Below the pieces are notes generated by a model, which saw only the letters and a list, made by a program, of their open reading frames with translations, ran no database searches and was not told where the DNA came from. Below are positions 36,777 to 48,399 of a DNA stretch of 64,000 bases, piece after piece. Both the position numbers and the translations under genes were made by a program. The stretch spans positions 30,805,344 through 30,869,343 of the forward strand of contig CM065691.1 in assembly GCA_017654935.2 (NCBI GenBank), written 5' to 3'. How positions within the stretch are numbered: position 1 is the first letter of the stretch; each line of letters starts with the position of its first letter. The DNA is from Phymorhynchus buccinoides. Taxonomy: Eukaryota; Mollusca; Gastropoda; Neogastropoda; Raphitomidae.

Positions 36777-39700
36777 GTTAGTGCAGAGTACTTGTGTTGG
36801 GGGTAGGGGTAGTGTGTGTGTGTATGTCAGTGTATACATGTGTGTGTCACAGTGTGTGTGTGTGTGTGTGTGTCATACTGTGTGGCAGTGTGTGTGTGTG
36901 TGTGTGTGCGCATGTATGTCACAGTGTGTGTGTGTGTGTGTGTGTGACAGTGTATGTGCTTGGATGCATGCGTGTGTGTCACAATGTGTGTGTCTCACAG
37001 TGTGTGTGTGCGTGCATGCGTGTGTGTGTCTCACAGTGTGTGTGTGCATGCATGTGTGTCTCACAGTGTGTGTGTTCAACAAACACACAATTCTCATTTG
37101 GATTGGATTGGATGTTTATAGCCACAGGGACTCGTCTCTGTAGAATCCGGGCTTCTCCCACCTTCAGAGTGTCTGACGGTCCCCAACGCAACACAACCCT
37201 TTTCTTTCTTTCTTTTTTTTTTTTGGGGGGGGGCAGTTGATGGACTAGAACTAGGCGGCTGGCCCATCAGTTTCATTCATACCAGGCAGCGCGATCGAAT
37301 CTCCATGCTCTTGCCGTGCATACATTAAGTGTTTTTGATCTGTCAAGGGGGAAGTGTTCGAAACAATAGCAATGTCATAAAACATATCCGATATTTATTT
37401 TTTTGAAAAGCAATACACAGTAAAACAAACATCTCCTTATCATAACATCTTCCATCTACTTCATCATTAGAAATTGAAATAGCTTTAAAACAACTTCATA
37501 CAACTGTATTTATACGGCGCTAAATCTTGATAAAAAAAAATCAAATTGAAGCGCACACACACGTTAAACATTCATAACACATTTAAACAAAGACGAACAA
37601 GAAGATAACACACACACACACATTTCAGAAATGGTCCTAATGGCGAGAAAGAGGAGGGAAAGAGAGAAAGAGCTTCAATGACGTGCAAACTGGTAGGTTC
37701 TGAGGTTTGAAAACAGAGAGGGTCGGTTGCTGACGGAGGGAGAGAGGAAGCTTGTTCCAGGAGGTTGGTCCTGAAACAGCACACACAGACACACGCGTGC
37801 ATGCACGGACATAAACACATGCGCGCGAGCACAGACACACACATACACAGGGAGACCTGGCTGGCCAGGTCATAAACATAGATTAGGGTGTGCTCTCCCC
37901 TAGTTTCCGTTGATATAATGCCACAATGTGGCTCTTTCAACTATCACCAAGGCCAAGAAGATGAGAGGGGGGGACAGAGTGGGGCTCAAAAGAGATGAAC
38001 AGAGTAGGTGGTCAAATCAACCCCAAAACACTACACAGCCAGGGACAGATACTCAGTGAGATATATATGAATTGGTCAATGAATCACCAAACACCCCCTT
38101 TGAGAGCACAAATTTTCAATTTTAATTTCTTTAAATATGAAGATATGAAGGCTGACAAACAAGCAGCAAAAACACTTAGCTTAGCTTACGCGTAAACTAA
38201 GTGTTTTTGCAAGCAGGTACGCCATGCAGAAAAAAACAACCCTGATAGGCCTAGAGAGAGATGATCTGCTGGAGTCTTCTATGCCTTTTGAACAGCAGTG
38301 GAAGAACAGAAAAAACGAAAACCACCAGCCTAAAACTGGAACACCCAAGCCACGTAATTATAATATTGAACATGACCATGTAGACCAGACTGTCTTCACT
38401 CATGAATGAAATCATAATCCTTCCACTTATGCCCAGTCTAGCACCCTGTCAGGCACATTACCGACTTAAGCACAACGACTGTTACCAGTCGCCACTGGTT
38501 TATTTTCTTGCCGTGATTGAGCTTCTTGGACTGCCCCAGGGTGTACCTTGTGGGCGAGTTAAGTGACGGGGAAAATTTGTATCCCAATATTTAACTGGCA
38601 GAGAGCGGTAGCACCTGCTTGAACCTCTGTGTGCATTTGTGTGTGCATGTGCATGTGCGTTTGTGTGTTTGTGTGTGTGCGTGTGCGTTTGTGTGTGTGT
38701 GTGTGCTACTGTTAGTCTGTGTGAATAACAAGTGATCCACTTCCAGTAGCCACAACATAATTCTATTATTAGACCTGATACATTAACCCTTTCACCGCCA
38801 ATGTCGCATTTATGCACCACAATGGTTTAACACCCATGTCACTAAAAAGCATCAAATCAGGGCCTGTTATCTGAAGACCATATTTTCATAATTTTGGGAG
38901 GTAAGGAAAGACCTAATGTTATACATGTCACAGAGGAATTCACAATACTGTAGATTTTTTTTTCTGTACCCAAGTTAAGTTTAATGGTATTTAATTGACT
39001 GAAAAATGCCTGGCGGCGAAAGGGTTAAATGTTCATTATCTTGGGAACCATAATTTTTGTATCTGTTTTTAAAAGCAAATCTGATCAATATGTATGCTTG
39101 CTATATTTAGCTTTTAAATTATTTTTGATTAGATAGCCAACTCGTATAAAACTTCTTAATTAAAATATTTAAAAAATGCTTGTCTTTCATTTTGATCTCT
39201 TTTTTTTTAAACTGTTATTATGCAATGTATTTTCCCCCAGCTAATCACAGTTAAAGCCAGTCCCTCCTAGCCAAAGTGTTTACATGGGCCTAATTTTAAA
39301 ACAGAAAGTACGGTCTGTGTGCAGGACGTTCCTGGTCAGCAGGCTCCACCACATTCCTGGCTACCATAACGCTGATACCACCATTGGAAAAGACGTTTAT
39401 AGAGGTAGGCCTACATTCTTAATTAATGGTCTAAACATGTGGTACTGTTTTCACTGTTTCCCCATAGCAATACTGTGTTATGGTAGTACTGAAAGAGTGA
39501 AATATGTGACCCAGCACCACGAAAGGGACATTAAGTGTCTATCTGACCATTCTGAGAAAATTATACATTTGAAAACTTCAGACAATTATCTGTCTAATCA
39601 TATTGTTGTGTCTTTTTCCATTCCATATTCATGAGCATTTAAAGTTAGTAGGGTTAGCGTCAGCCATTTCGAGAAAACACAGTCTAAAGTCTAGCCTAAC

Positions 39701-42700
39701 TGAAGAAAATGCATTGACTTACTCATTTTAAAACACTTATAAGACCATTAGAGACCATATTAAAGATTATCCTTTATAAATATGAAAAATAAGATGATAG
39801 AGAACACAAAAATACGCATAACTCAAAATTGAAAAAAAAAAAATCATATTTTTGACTTTGCAAGCCTGTTGTGAGAAACTAGCCCAGCGACTTAATGTCC
39901 CTTTTGTGATGCTGGGTCACGCATAGCAACCTGTATATTGACTATAACTGAATGTCGTGTCGTCATTGTTCTCCCGCCAAGAACTGAAGGAAGTTATGTT
40001 TTCGCCTGTCTGGGTGTCTGTCCCAAGCATAAAATTAATAATGAATGGATTGACATTGAATTTCTGAGAAAGGTAGAGTACTACCACCTTATAGGCCTCT
40101 GCAACTAGGGTTATTAACGCCCTTGACAGTGAGAGTGATGCTTGGGTCATTCACTCTTGCGAAAGGCAACCATTTCCCCTTGTTTGGTGAGAACCATCTT
40201 CCCCCACCCACCAAGGGCATTCACTCTTGCAAAAGGTGTTCTTTACAGTAGCCAATAAGTAGGCTCTATGTCCTCTTTTTTTTGTTTTTGTTTTTTTTGT
40301 TGTAGTCATTTGCTATAACCCTTTCACTGCCAATGTCGCGTGCACCACAATTGGTTCTATAACACCCATGTCACTAAAAGGATCAGTTCAGGGCCTGTTA
40401 TCCGACCCTTTTTCTTAATGTCGGGAGGTAAGGATAGCCCTAACGTTGTACATGACACACAGGAATTAATAGATGAATTTCTCTCTACCCAGTTATGTTT
40501 AATAGTATTGGCTGAAAGGTAGAGTGGCGGTGAAAGGGTTAATAGGATTTGTTTAAAATAGTATTTTTGTTTAGGGTTTTCTTTTTTGTGTGGCTTGCTT
40601 ACAGTAGAGGTGGGGGGGAAAACCGGTTTGAACCGGGAAAAAAACGGTGCTAAATTGTCGCGGTTCTCTTGCGAAAAAGGCAGTTGCTGTGAACCTTTTT
40701 TTAACTGCAAACTGAACTGAAGTTTTTCTTAGAATAATGCATTCTTTTCGAAAAACAACACTGATTCTCAGCGCAGATTGGGTGTTTGTAAACCAAGAGT
40801 AGCTGTTTCTAGTTCTTGTGGTGGTGTATGGCTTTGACTTTGACTTTGACTTTGCTTTGAGTGTTAAGTTGAATCTGTTGTGTCATAAGTCATGTTTCTT
40901 TATTGTGTGTGTGTGTATGTGTGCGCGTGCGTGCGTGTGTGAGACTATTCTGACAAATAAATATGTGTTTGCATAGGTAAAACTAGTGATACGAGTATTT
41001 TTAAAAAAACACCGGTTTTAAAACCGGTTTGTTTTAAACCGGTTTATTTTTTAACTGGTTCTCAACTCTACTTACATGAGACAACACACTTCAACTTCAA
41101 CTTTGTTTTATTTGTCCTCATACATACAAGGATAATTGTCTTGCGGACACGTCACACACATACACAAGAAACTAACAAATTCTTAAATAACAACAAATAA
41201 GTGCACATGCACTAAAATATTTACGTACAAAAGTGTACCCAACTCCTCATCCATTCTCTCTCATCTCAAAATATCACGAGTTACGTCCCCCCCCCCCCCT
41301 CCCCCTGAGTTGAAACATTATAGACCCTACCAGAACACTATCCCCTATATCCCTCTCCCCCCATCTTTTTTTTCTCTCTCCCCCCCCCCCCCCTTTCCCA
41401 TCGCCCTTCTTCCCTCCAAACTCCCAGCCCCACTTTCCTGCACATATACAACGCTATATAGTATACATGTACAATAAGATTATCTAAAACGTATTGAATT
41501 ATAGTTTAGAATGAAATTTTTTATTAAAAGCAACAACACACATTAATACATATATCAGCATAAAAAAGAGCAGAATAGCTAAACATATACTGGTTTAAAT
41601 CAACATGATCTACCTTCCCCTGAAGTCGGAGTATGGCCGCCCATGTGGCGGGGCACTTTAAAAGCAGCCATACACGTAATCTTCCCACCCAAGGCCGGGA
41701 TGCGAAATGTTCACATGGCACTGGGTGTGTCCCCAGAGCGTTTAAGCTGGGGAACGAAAACAGCATGATCTACCCCAGTCAAGGGTGCCGCGCCAAAGAT
41801 GCTGCCGCGTGGCTAGTTGATCAAGCGTTTTCACGCTCTAGTTCCATGATTACTTTGATTACTTCTGTCCAGTGGACGCCAGTCTGCCTTCCGACCTGCG
41901 GGTACTGAGGCAGGCGTTTCGTCAGAAGTACGTCGGTCGACAGAACGGGGCCTGGGCCAGCTGCTACAAAGACCCCTTGGTAAGATATAGACACTAGAAA
42001 GCGCTGACACGGTGTAAACATCTTGATTATTAAAAAAAAACTTCAGGACTTTCCTGGTATTGCAGTACCTCCAGGATCGTCCCACTATCTTTATAATTAT
42101 TCATGTCCCATCAGTCAGTAGTAGGGGCCAATAGTAAATGAGAGCTGTACAATACAAAAAAAATATTAATGATTTTCAACAGTATGTGTGTGTGTGCGCG
42201 CGTGCTTACATGTTACGTGCTTACGTGTGTGTGTGTGTGTGTGCGCGCGCGCATGTTTTCGTGCTCAAGCATGTGCATGTGTATGTGTGTGTCCATGAGT
42301 AGGCGTGCGGGCATCCATTCACACGGGCTATAATGAACATCAATTTGTTCAAGTCTGTCTATGTTTGATTGCGAGTATTCACTACGGTCATTGTTAAGTT
42401 TAGTGTGTTGTCTTCATTCACCTCGTCAAAGTCTTTTTAAAGGCGAAAATTTGGTTTTCTTCACCGCGTCTATTATTTTTCATTTCATTTTATTTCATCT
42501 TCATGTGAGTGTAGCGTTTTGATGTTTTTTAGTTCAGTTGATTATTATCAAGTGTGAACAGTATTGCAAGCCTGCAAAATGTGACTATGATAATACAGTG
42601 GAACCTCCCTTACATTAGTTATGACTCACTCCCACATAAGACCTACTCCTCTGAGACATTGTCCTTCTTTGTAAGTATTAAAATTACCTCCCTTGTAAGA

Positions 42701-43073
42701 CCCCTCCCTTATAAGACCTCATTTTGGATGATTTTTGAAGGTCTTATAAGGGAGGTTCCACTGTATACTCATGGTTTTTTTCTCTTTTCTCCGATGATCG
42801 ATCGTTTGTGTGGTTGTGAGCAGAGTATCAAGGAACAGCTTGGAGGGGGGAGATCGGGCCAGGCAGCTGAAGCTTGGATAAAAATTGCTGATGAGAAAGG
42901 TACCGGTAAAATGTATGTGTGTGCATATGACTAATTCAACAGTGATTGATTTTATGAACATTTCATAATTATGGCAAATGATGTTGATGCACATGCATAC
43001 ACACGCATCAATACTTCCGCTCTCTCACAATACACACATGAACACATAACACACACACATGTGCGTGTACGCG

Positions 43074-43104
<31 letters not shown>

Positions 43105-44860
43105 TGTGTGCATATGACTGAGAACACCAATATTGACGGATGGTTTGCCTTATTTAATCAATTTTGTGTGTGTGATCTTTGCCTTTTTTCTCACCAATCC
43201 TTTGCATTTTCTTTCCTTTTCATCTTAATTGCCTGTTATGCTCTTTTTATTTCAGGCTCTGTATTTTCAGGTTTTATTGATCTCTACAAACTTTCTTTTT
43301 TTTTACAGATCATGAAAAGGTGTTCAATGCTGTACATGAAGATGAGGAAAATGAAAGAAAACAGGTAATGTTTAGTCATTTTTATAAACTGAGTGCATAC
43401 ACATACATGTGTGTGTGTGTGTGTGCGCACGCATGTGTGTGTGTGTGAGCATCAGCATATGTGTGTGTGCATGTAAACAAAGACGTTTCATCCAATTCTA
43501 TTTTAAGCCTTACTAGCAAAATTTATCATTCATGTAAAATTCATGGGTGCAACTCCCCCAAATGAAAAGAAAATGAAAGGCAGGGATCCAGGGGCTGCCC
43601 AGAGCCCCAGCAGGGTACAGTGGCAGAGCCCCGTTGGACGATTCAGGAGGAGAATGCAAGAGAAAGAGAGAATGAGACAAACAGACAAGACAGTTAGAAT
43701 GACGGACAGAGACAGTTTGTGTCTGATAAGCTTTGTAAAATTATTACATTGCCCCTGAAAACAATATGGCATCACCATGCTGTTTTCAAGATTCCCTGAG
43801 AGACTTGCAGGATAGAACAACTAAGTTCAAAATGCCCCAAATCGCTTGTGGATGATTAAAAAAAACCCACTTTTTTATGAATGTAAAAAAACACCTGAAG
43901 TTCAGTTTCTGGTAAAATTAAAAGAACTGAAATCAGTGTAAAACTGAAAGTGTTGCACTCATGAAAGTTACATGACCGAGTGTTCTTCATTTTGTGTGCA
44001 GGAGACCACAGGAGTTACTCGATCGAAAACTGCATACCCTTCCTTGACAAGATGGATGCGTTTCGCTGGAGCGAGAGGTAATAGCACACAACAACAAAAT
44101 ATATATATATATATATATGAGACCTGTCTACCCCGAATTTCTTTTTTAGGTACTCCACGAAATAAAATTCCGTACTTTTTCTCAAAATTCCGTATTTTGC
44201 AAGGAGACCCAAAAACGGAACATTACAGAACATTAAACCGCCATGCGAAATGACAACAAAATTTCAATTTTGACCGATCTTAGAAGACCTTAAGTTCAAA
44301 TTTTTGCCGTATTAATTTTCCATTTACGTACTGCCGTACTGGGGCTCAAAATCGTGTACAAAATACGGAAAAATCGTATGGGTAGGCAGGTCTGATATAT
44401 ATATAACAAAATAGTTTATGGTTAAGATGTTAAACTTGATAACTAAATAACTTGAGTTTATTTAACATAGAAAAATCCAAAAGCAAACGACAAAAAAGAC
44501 AATGAAATATACAAATTTAATTTATTGCTAGAGCATTAATAATTGCACACATGAAAGAAAATTTATTTTTCTAGTCTTGTTTTCCTCTCTTAAATCCGAC
44601 ATCAGTGCACAGAATTAGACTTATGGTGTGTGTGTGTGTGTGTGCACGCGTGCTCAAGCTTTGCCAGTACATACATTACGTACTTTGCAGAGGCCGACAT
44701 CATAATGAACGCAGCACGCTCTCTGGAGGCACACAGGAAGCAGGACTTCAAGACCCCCAGCACCCCCAACCCTTTCCATGGGCGGCCCGCTTTATCCAGT
44801 ATCAGCTCCGTACAGTCCAGTTCAGATCTGCCCTCACAGCCCCACCATGTGCGATTCTAA
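36487..44860 (+). CDS. Unrecognised 284-residue protein, complete seven-exon gene
   Basis: Exons are 36487-36776, 39325-39404, 41873-41979, 42824-42899, 43309-43364, 44002-44077 and 44691-44860. Every junction is AG/GT with compatible phase (2, 1, 0, 1, 0, 1), total 855 bases including TAA. Features in order: MATGHIQPGYGDTVSKFR start; basic helical IAEKKALPRGELERIRKK; a SPTRMNRPHPPQTFLVSRLH proline/basic segment; PGYHNADTTIGKDVY; RQAFRQKYVGRQNGAWASCY; an acidic VHEDEENERKQ; a Ser/Pro-rich tail ending QPHHVRF. No signal peptide or membrane segment. Composition is that of a small soluble, partly disordered protein. I cannot name the family. Repeated short Tyr/His/Pro motifs are seen in some ciliary microtubule-associated proteins, but this is only a guess. 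AATAAA words at 45425 and 45539 could serve polyadenylation. Confidence 0.85.
36813..37075. repeat. (GT)n microsatellite in intron 1
   Basis: GTGT blocks interrupted by CAC AGT phrases. Long open frames on both strands arise from it. Confidence 0.9.
37497..37780 (-). mobile_element. LINE remnant, minus orientation
   Basis: The minus strand encodes SGPTSWNKLPLSLRQQPTLS followed by VFKPQNLP, the WN-LP motif at the C-terminus of LINE ORF2 proteins. Its 3' side (plus 37497-37560) has a GGCGCTAAATC tail like other retroelement ends here. 37780-38630 holds a CA-rich run and nothing else recognised. Confidence 0.6.
38165..38212. repeat. Short palindrome
   Basis: AAACACTTAGCTTAGCTTAC is followed by its approximate inverse ending AACTAAGTGTTTTTGC; could form a hairpin of about 17 pairs. 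Confidence 0.55.
38630..38708. repeat. (GT)n / GCGT microsatellite
   Basis: TGTGCATGTGCG and TGTGTTTGTG repeats. Confidence 0.85.
38787..39024. mobile_element. CCCTTTCACCGCC TTAA miniature element
   Basis: TTAA at both sides; ends CCCTTTCACCGCCAATG and CCTGGCGGCGAAAGGG. Lies in intron 1 of the unknown gene. Confidence 0.75.
39325..39404 (+). CDS. Unknown gene, exon 2
   Basis: 80 bases after GTGTGCAG. Completes the split CAG codon of exon 1 and encodes TFLVSRLHHIPGYHNADTTI and GKDVYR, donor GTAGGC. Confidence 0.85.
39506..39920. mobile_element. GTGACCCAGC foldback element, copy 2 (complete ends)
   Basis: GTGACCCAGCACCACGAAAG at the left; CTTTTGTGATGCTGGGTCAC at the right, with inner GGGACATTAAGT inverted too. 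Copy 1 is at 4878-5296. Confidence 0.75.
40319..40538. mobile_element. CCCTTTCACTGCC TTAA miniature element, diverged
   Basis: Left CCCTTTCACTGCCAATGTCG after ATAA, right GTGGCGGTGAAAGGG before TTAA. Confidence 0.65.
40604..41073. mobile_element. ACCGGTTT hAT-like miniature element with a simple-repeat core
   Basis: Left TAGAGGTGGGGGGG with AAAACCGGTTTGAACCGG, right AACCGGTTTATTTTTTAACT with CAACTCTA. CTTACA flanks both sides with a one-base ambiguity. The core at 40830-40970 holds (TTTGAC)n, a retroelement-like TTTCTTTATTG and (GT)n, probably a later insertion. Confidence 0.55.
41280..41400. repeat. C-rich low-complexity sequence
   Basis: Poly-C runs at 41287-41300 and 41381-41394 separated by CT-rich sequence. 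The preceding 41086-41160 CTTCAACTTCAAC region resembles a retroelement 3' tail. Confidence 0.8.
41873..41979 (+). CDS. Unknown gene, exon 3
   Basis: 107 bases after CTGTCCAG, entered in phase 1 and left in phase 0 at GTAAGA. Encodes VDASLPSDLRVLRQAFRQKY and VGRQNGAWASCYKDPL. GC-rich compared with the intron. Confidence 0.88.
42180..42300. repeat. (GT)n / (GC)n microsatellite
   Basis: TGTGTGCGCGCG and GTGCTTAC repeats in intron 3. Confidence 0.85.
42596..42763. mobile_element. GAACCTCCC mariner-type miniature element, copy 4
   Basis: TA-CAGTGGAACCTCCCTTAC on the left and TAAGGGAGGTTCCACTG-TA on the right. It ends about 60 bases before exon 4. Confidence 0.8.
42824..42899 (+). CDS. Unknown gene, exon 4
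   Basis: 76 bases, entered in phase 0 after GAGCAG, left in phase 1 at GTACCG. Encodes SIKEQLGGGRSGQAAEAWIK and IADEK. The donor GTACCG is weaker than the others. Confidence 0.75.
43309..43364 (+). CDS. Unknown gene, exon 5
   Basis: 56 bases after a strong TTTTTTTTTACAG acceptor. Encodes DHEKVFNAVHEDEENERKQ, acidic, donor GTAATG. Confidence 0.8.
43542..43963. mobile_element. CATGGGTGC miniature element, copy 2
   Basis: Collinear with 33-504 (GCAACTCCCC, GGGTACAG, ACGATTCAGG, CAGAGACAGTTTG). Right end GTTGCACTCATG. Flanks AAAATT and AAAGTT form a 6-bp duplication with one mismatch. It lies 38 bases before exon 6. Confidence 0.75.
44002..44077 (+). CDS. Unknown gene, exon 6
   Basis: 76 bases after TGTGTGCAG. 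Encodes ETTGVTRSKTAYPSLTRWMR and FAGAR, left in phase 1 at GTAATA. Confidence 0.8.
44119..44394. mobile_element. AGACCTGTCTACCC miniature element, hAT-like
   Basis: Ends GAGACCTGTCTACCCC and GGGTAGGCAGGTCTG, inserted in (TA)n so at least 6 bp of flank is repeated. The interior has CCGTATTTTGC and ATACGGAAAAATCGTATG, similar to the subterminal part of the hAT-like element at 57363-61034. Confidence 0.65.
44691..44860 (+). CDS. Unknown gene, exon 7 with stop
   Basis: 170 bases after TTTGCAG. Encodes EADIIMNAARSLEAHRKQDF and a Ser/Pro-rich tail (TPSTPNPFHG ... SSVQSSSDLPSQPHHVRF), ending at TAA 44858-44860. Confidence 0.85.
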
Positions 44861-45477
44861 AGCTACCGACTACTTCGCAAAAACCAAAGGCCTTACTTAA
44901 TCATAATGACACGAGTCTTCCAGTTGAGGAGACTTAATTGCTGAATAATGATGTTGAGGGGGTGGGGAGGGGATAACCTTTTTTGTTTCGTTTTGCTTTT
45001 TATTTGGTGGTGTGGGAGACTCGTATGTATAGCATGTATAATGGTGGGTTAAATGAAAATGAATGGGATGTGGATGCTGATTGTCAATTGTTTTTCAAAA
45101 TATAAAAATATAAGCCAAGAAATCTGCATTGATATAGTGTAAAAATTCGCACCCATGCCTTGTCATTTATCTTGTGCGATGAGCGACTCTTGGTTGAATT
45201 GAAAATAGACGAGTGTAGAACCTTAAACAAACTGTCCACAAAAAAAGTTGGGAAGAGTGTGTATGTGTGCTGTGTTTTAAGATTTAAAATAATTTTACTT
45301 AATAAAAAAAAATTAAGCAACTTGTGTCTAAATGACTTTTTTTTGGACTGGGGAATTATATTGACATAATCATATTTTGAGCTATTTTCCTCATGTTTCA
45401 TATTCTTTGCTAGTCATTTGCTAAAATAAACAAACATCTCCGAACATTGGAGATAGATAACCATGTGTAAGTAACGT

Positions 45478-45545
45478 GAACTGAGCACGCCATAAGCTTT
45501 GCTTGTTGTTGCTTAGTTATGTCATTGCTGTTCATGTTAATAAAA
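45478..45545. repeat. Short dispersed repeat, copy 2
   Basis: Matches 33175-33245 (GAACTGAGCACGCCATAAGC). 45545-45980 holds nothing recognised; 45985-46035 is C-rich. Confidence 0.5.
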
Positions 45546-46335
45546 CATTTAAATACATAACCAAGTCAAAGTAGAATATCTTATATGTTTTTATAAGTAC
45601 ATTCTTAAATGCTAGTGAGACACTTATGTAATGCTAGTCACGTATTAGAGTGAAATCACTAGAACTACATTTAGTAATTTACATTGGTCTGGTAAATTTT
45701 AACTTGCAGTTATAACTACTGTTTGCATTATTACTATAGATACTCAAAGCGTTTTGACAAAAAAAGTCAATGTTGCTGAAACTAAACTGTGCTATATATG
45801 TGTATCTACATATTTTGTAATGCTCAAGTGCTCTGTGCACAGGTATTTCAGTTGTGAAAATATTGGAGACTTTGTTGGTTGCTCTTCTTTTTCTTCAATA
45901 ATATATATATAAATGCAATACTCAATATATTTTCAAACCATTTTTAACTAAGAAATTATCACATGCATGTTTGATGTCAATACTCAACCCCTTCCCTCAC
46001 CACCCCCGCCCCCCACCCCCCCCCCTCCCCCCCGCCCCCCTCCTGTCCCTTTTCTTAAATTCCTTGAAGCCAGTTCTTATGCATTTTTTCTCTTAATGAA
46101 CATAAAGTCAAAAATAATAAATCATATGATATTGAAGAACTGAACTTTAATGTTCTGTTTCCTCTGTGTGTGTGTGTGTGTGTGTTATGTGTCAGTGTGT
46201 GTGTGTGTTAGAGTATGCGTGTATTCATTTGTGCAAGTATATGTAAATGTGTGTGGTTTATATTGCAGAACATACTTAAGTCAAAGCCTCAAATTTCTAC
46301 AGAAAGCCAGTATGACCTGAAAGTTATACTGTTGA

Positions 46336-46429
46336 CGCCCCCCCCCCCCCCCCCCCCCCCCCCTAAGATCTTGAAAAATCAGCAATAAAAAAAAAGGTCT
46401 TATAGGGAGGGGTATGACTCGATATGAAA

Positions 46430-46460
<31 letters not shown>

Positions 46461-46520
46461 GAATCGATGAAAATTTCTGGGTCACATCTTAGAGGGAGTC
46501 TAATAGGGAAGGTCTTAATA
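46336..46520. mobile_element. Decayed mariner-type element with poly-C and poly-G tracts
   Basis: Inverse relative of 62287-62486 (CTTGAAAAATCAG, GGGTCACA, GGAAGGTCTTAATAG). The left end is replaced by about 27 C residues and the middle holds about 30 G residues (46430-46459), where the relative has only five. Probably replication-slippage expansions. Confidence 0.6.
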
Positions 46521-46534
46521 GACAATTTTCTGGA

Positions 46535-46925
46535 AATAAAATAGGGGAGAGCACTTCATGAAAATTAGAGTTGCTTACCTCCATTACTCGGTCAAATACC
46601 ATAGCAACAATGGTGTCGAAGCTTGAAACTCAGATGCCAGTCAGCGACTTGCAAACATTTTTGTAAGAACAATAAGGGGTAGCCAGTTGCTACAAAGTGA
46701 TAGAACTTGCAAACTGTGACGTAAAAATATAAATTACATCAATTTTTAGAAGTGATGCACTGCGTTCTACATGCTGTGTGTCTCCTCAAACACACGAAGC
46801 GAGGGCTGGGGATTTACCTGATGGTAGAGTAACTTCCCCTGTTTGACCGATTGAATTAGGCGAGATCACTCCCACACCCCATGAAATTACTCCCCTTAAT
46901 TATTTCCGAACAGTTCCTATCGGGA
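46535..46925. mobile_element. GGAATTGTTCGG miniature element, copy 2 (inverse)
   Basis: Collinear in inverse with 25394-25802 (GGGGAGAGCACTTCATG, TACCTCCATTACTCGGTCAA, CTTAATTATTTCCGAACAG). Confidence 0.75.
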
Positions 46926-47029
46926 AGTTCCACTGCAGAAGGAATTATTTAAATCGCCTCAAGACAATTCTGGAAAGCTGTAAAATCAATTTATTCGAAA
47001 CAAGTTTTGGAAGAGTTTATTTTCACCAT

Positions 47030-47600
47030 TCCCCCCCCCCCCCCACATCATTTAAAAAATAATAAAAACCCAGCATTAAGCAGTTCATTCTACAAGAATT
47101 TCTATTACATTGTTAAGTTATGATGGATTTGTTTTTCTTATTTTGCCATGAGTTGCTATTCTAAAGCTCTCCCCTTCCCCCCTTCCAAATAACTAAAAGT
47201 CATATGCATATGCTTCGGCCGAGAGGACGAAAAGCATAATTAACCTTAGTTGCTGGTGTTTGATATTCAGTCAGCATTGTTATGAAGAAAAATAACAGCA
47301 ACAACTTGTTTTTGGACAGCAAAATCAGGCTTTTGAAATTGTGTCATACCCTTTCTTCTAAATATATAACCAAGCTGTTTGTGTGTGGTTTGTTTTTTTC
47401 GGGATAAAACCATATTTAGCGTGGTTTTATCGCCGCCAAACTTTCACAGTATCCAGATGGATGATCCCAGGTTAACATAGGGTACATTACATTTTGCAAC
47501 ACGCTCCGTAATTAGCGTAATTAGTCAAAGTCAAGAAAGCGATCGACCAGGTCAGTGGTTCTACCCACTGCTTTTTACAACTATAAGGCAAAATTTTCAA
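47030..47600. other. Intergenic, nothing recognised
   Basis: A poly-C run at 47033-47044; no gene candidate or repeat ends were seen. Confidence 0.4.
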
Positions 47601-47617
47601 CAGACAGCAGCAAGATA

Positions 47618-47700
47618 CAATAGCCTAATGGTTAAGTCGTCGCATACTGACACAAACGTTCCGGGTTCGAACTGGCGTTCCGGGTTCGAACCTGGCTCCG
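47618..47700 (+). mobile_element. tRNA-derived SINE-like head with doubled B box
   Basis: CTAATGGTTAAGTCGTCGCA resembles a tRNA A box; GGTTCGAACTGG and GGTTCGAACCTGG are two B-box-like words 21 bases apart. A T-run follows. It does not fold as a complete tRNA, so I call a SINE relic. Confidence 0.5.
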
Positions 47701-47867
47701 TCAATTTTTTTTTTTTTTTAAACAATCAACCCAACACGCAAATAATAATACAGTGGATTCTTAATACAGTTGACTACGCTTATTATCCGCGAAGCGGGTA
47801 GTAACTGGCTAGTTATATATATCTGAACAGTGATAGAAAAAAAAAAGCTTCTAAGACAATACGACCA

Positions 47868-48268
47868 ATAGGAATTGTTCGGAAATAATTAAGGGGAGTA
47901 ATTTCATGGTGTGTAGGAGTTATCTTGCCTAATTCAATCGGTCAAACAGGGGGAGTTACTCTACCATCAGGTAAATCCCCAGCCCTCGCTTCGTGTGTTT
48001 GAGGAGACACACTGCATGTAGAACGCAGTGCGTCATTCTAAATTTGATGTAATTTATATTTGTACGTCACAGTTTGCAAGTTCTATCACTTTGTAGCAAC
48101 CCCTCATTTTTCTAAAACAAAAATTTGCAAGTTGCTGACTTGCATCCTACAGTTTCAAGCTTCAACGCCATTGTTGCTATGGTATTTGACCGAGTAATGG
48201 AGGTAAACAACTCTAATTTTCACGAAGTGCTTTCCCCTAGTTTTTTTTCTCCGAAAACTGTCTATTTC
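47868..48268. mobile_element. GGAATTGTTCGG miniature element, copy 3
   Basis: Same orientation as 25394-25802; AATAGGAATTGTTCGGAAAT at the left, CTCCGAAAACTGTCTATT at the right. Confidence 0.75.
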
Positions 48269-48393
48269 ACTAATTGTCAATTTCACAGAACACAAAAAGG
48301 TAAAAAAAATGATGAAATTATGTGGAGCACACACACACACAACCTGGCAAACAAACTGATCAAGTTGAGTTTAAAATAATAAAAAAAATCAAG

Positions 48394-48399
48394 TTTATT
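48394..48399 (-). promoter_or_regulatory. Probable FRG1 polyadenylation signal
   Basis: TTTATT on plus is AATAAA on minus, 82 bases beyond the FRG1 stop codon. Confidence 0.5.

Noticed and set aside
47618..47700. Functional tRNA gene
   Set aside because: Only A- and B-box-like words are present; no acceptor stem pairing was found and the B box is doubled.
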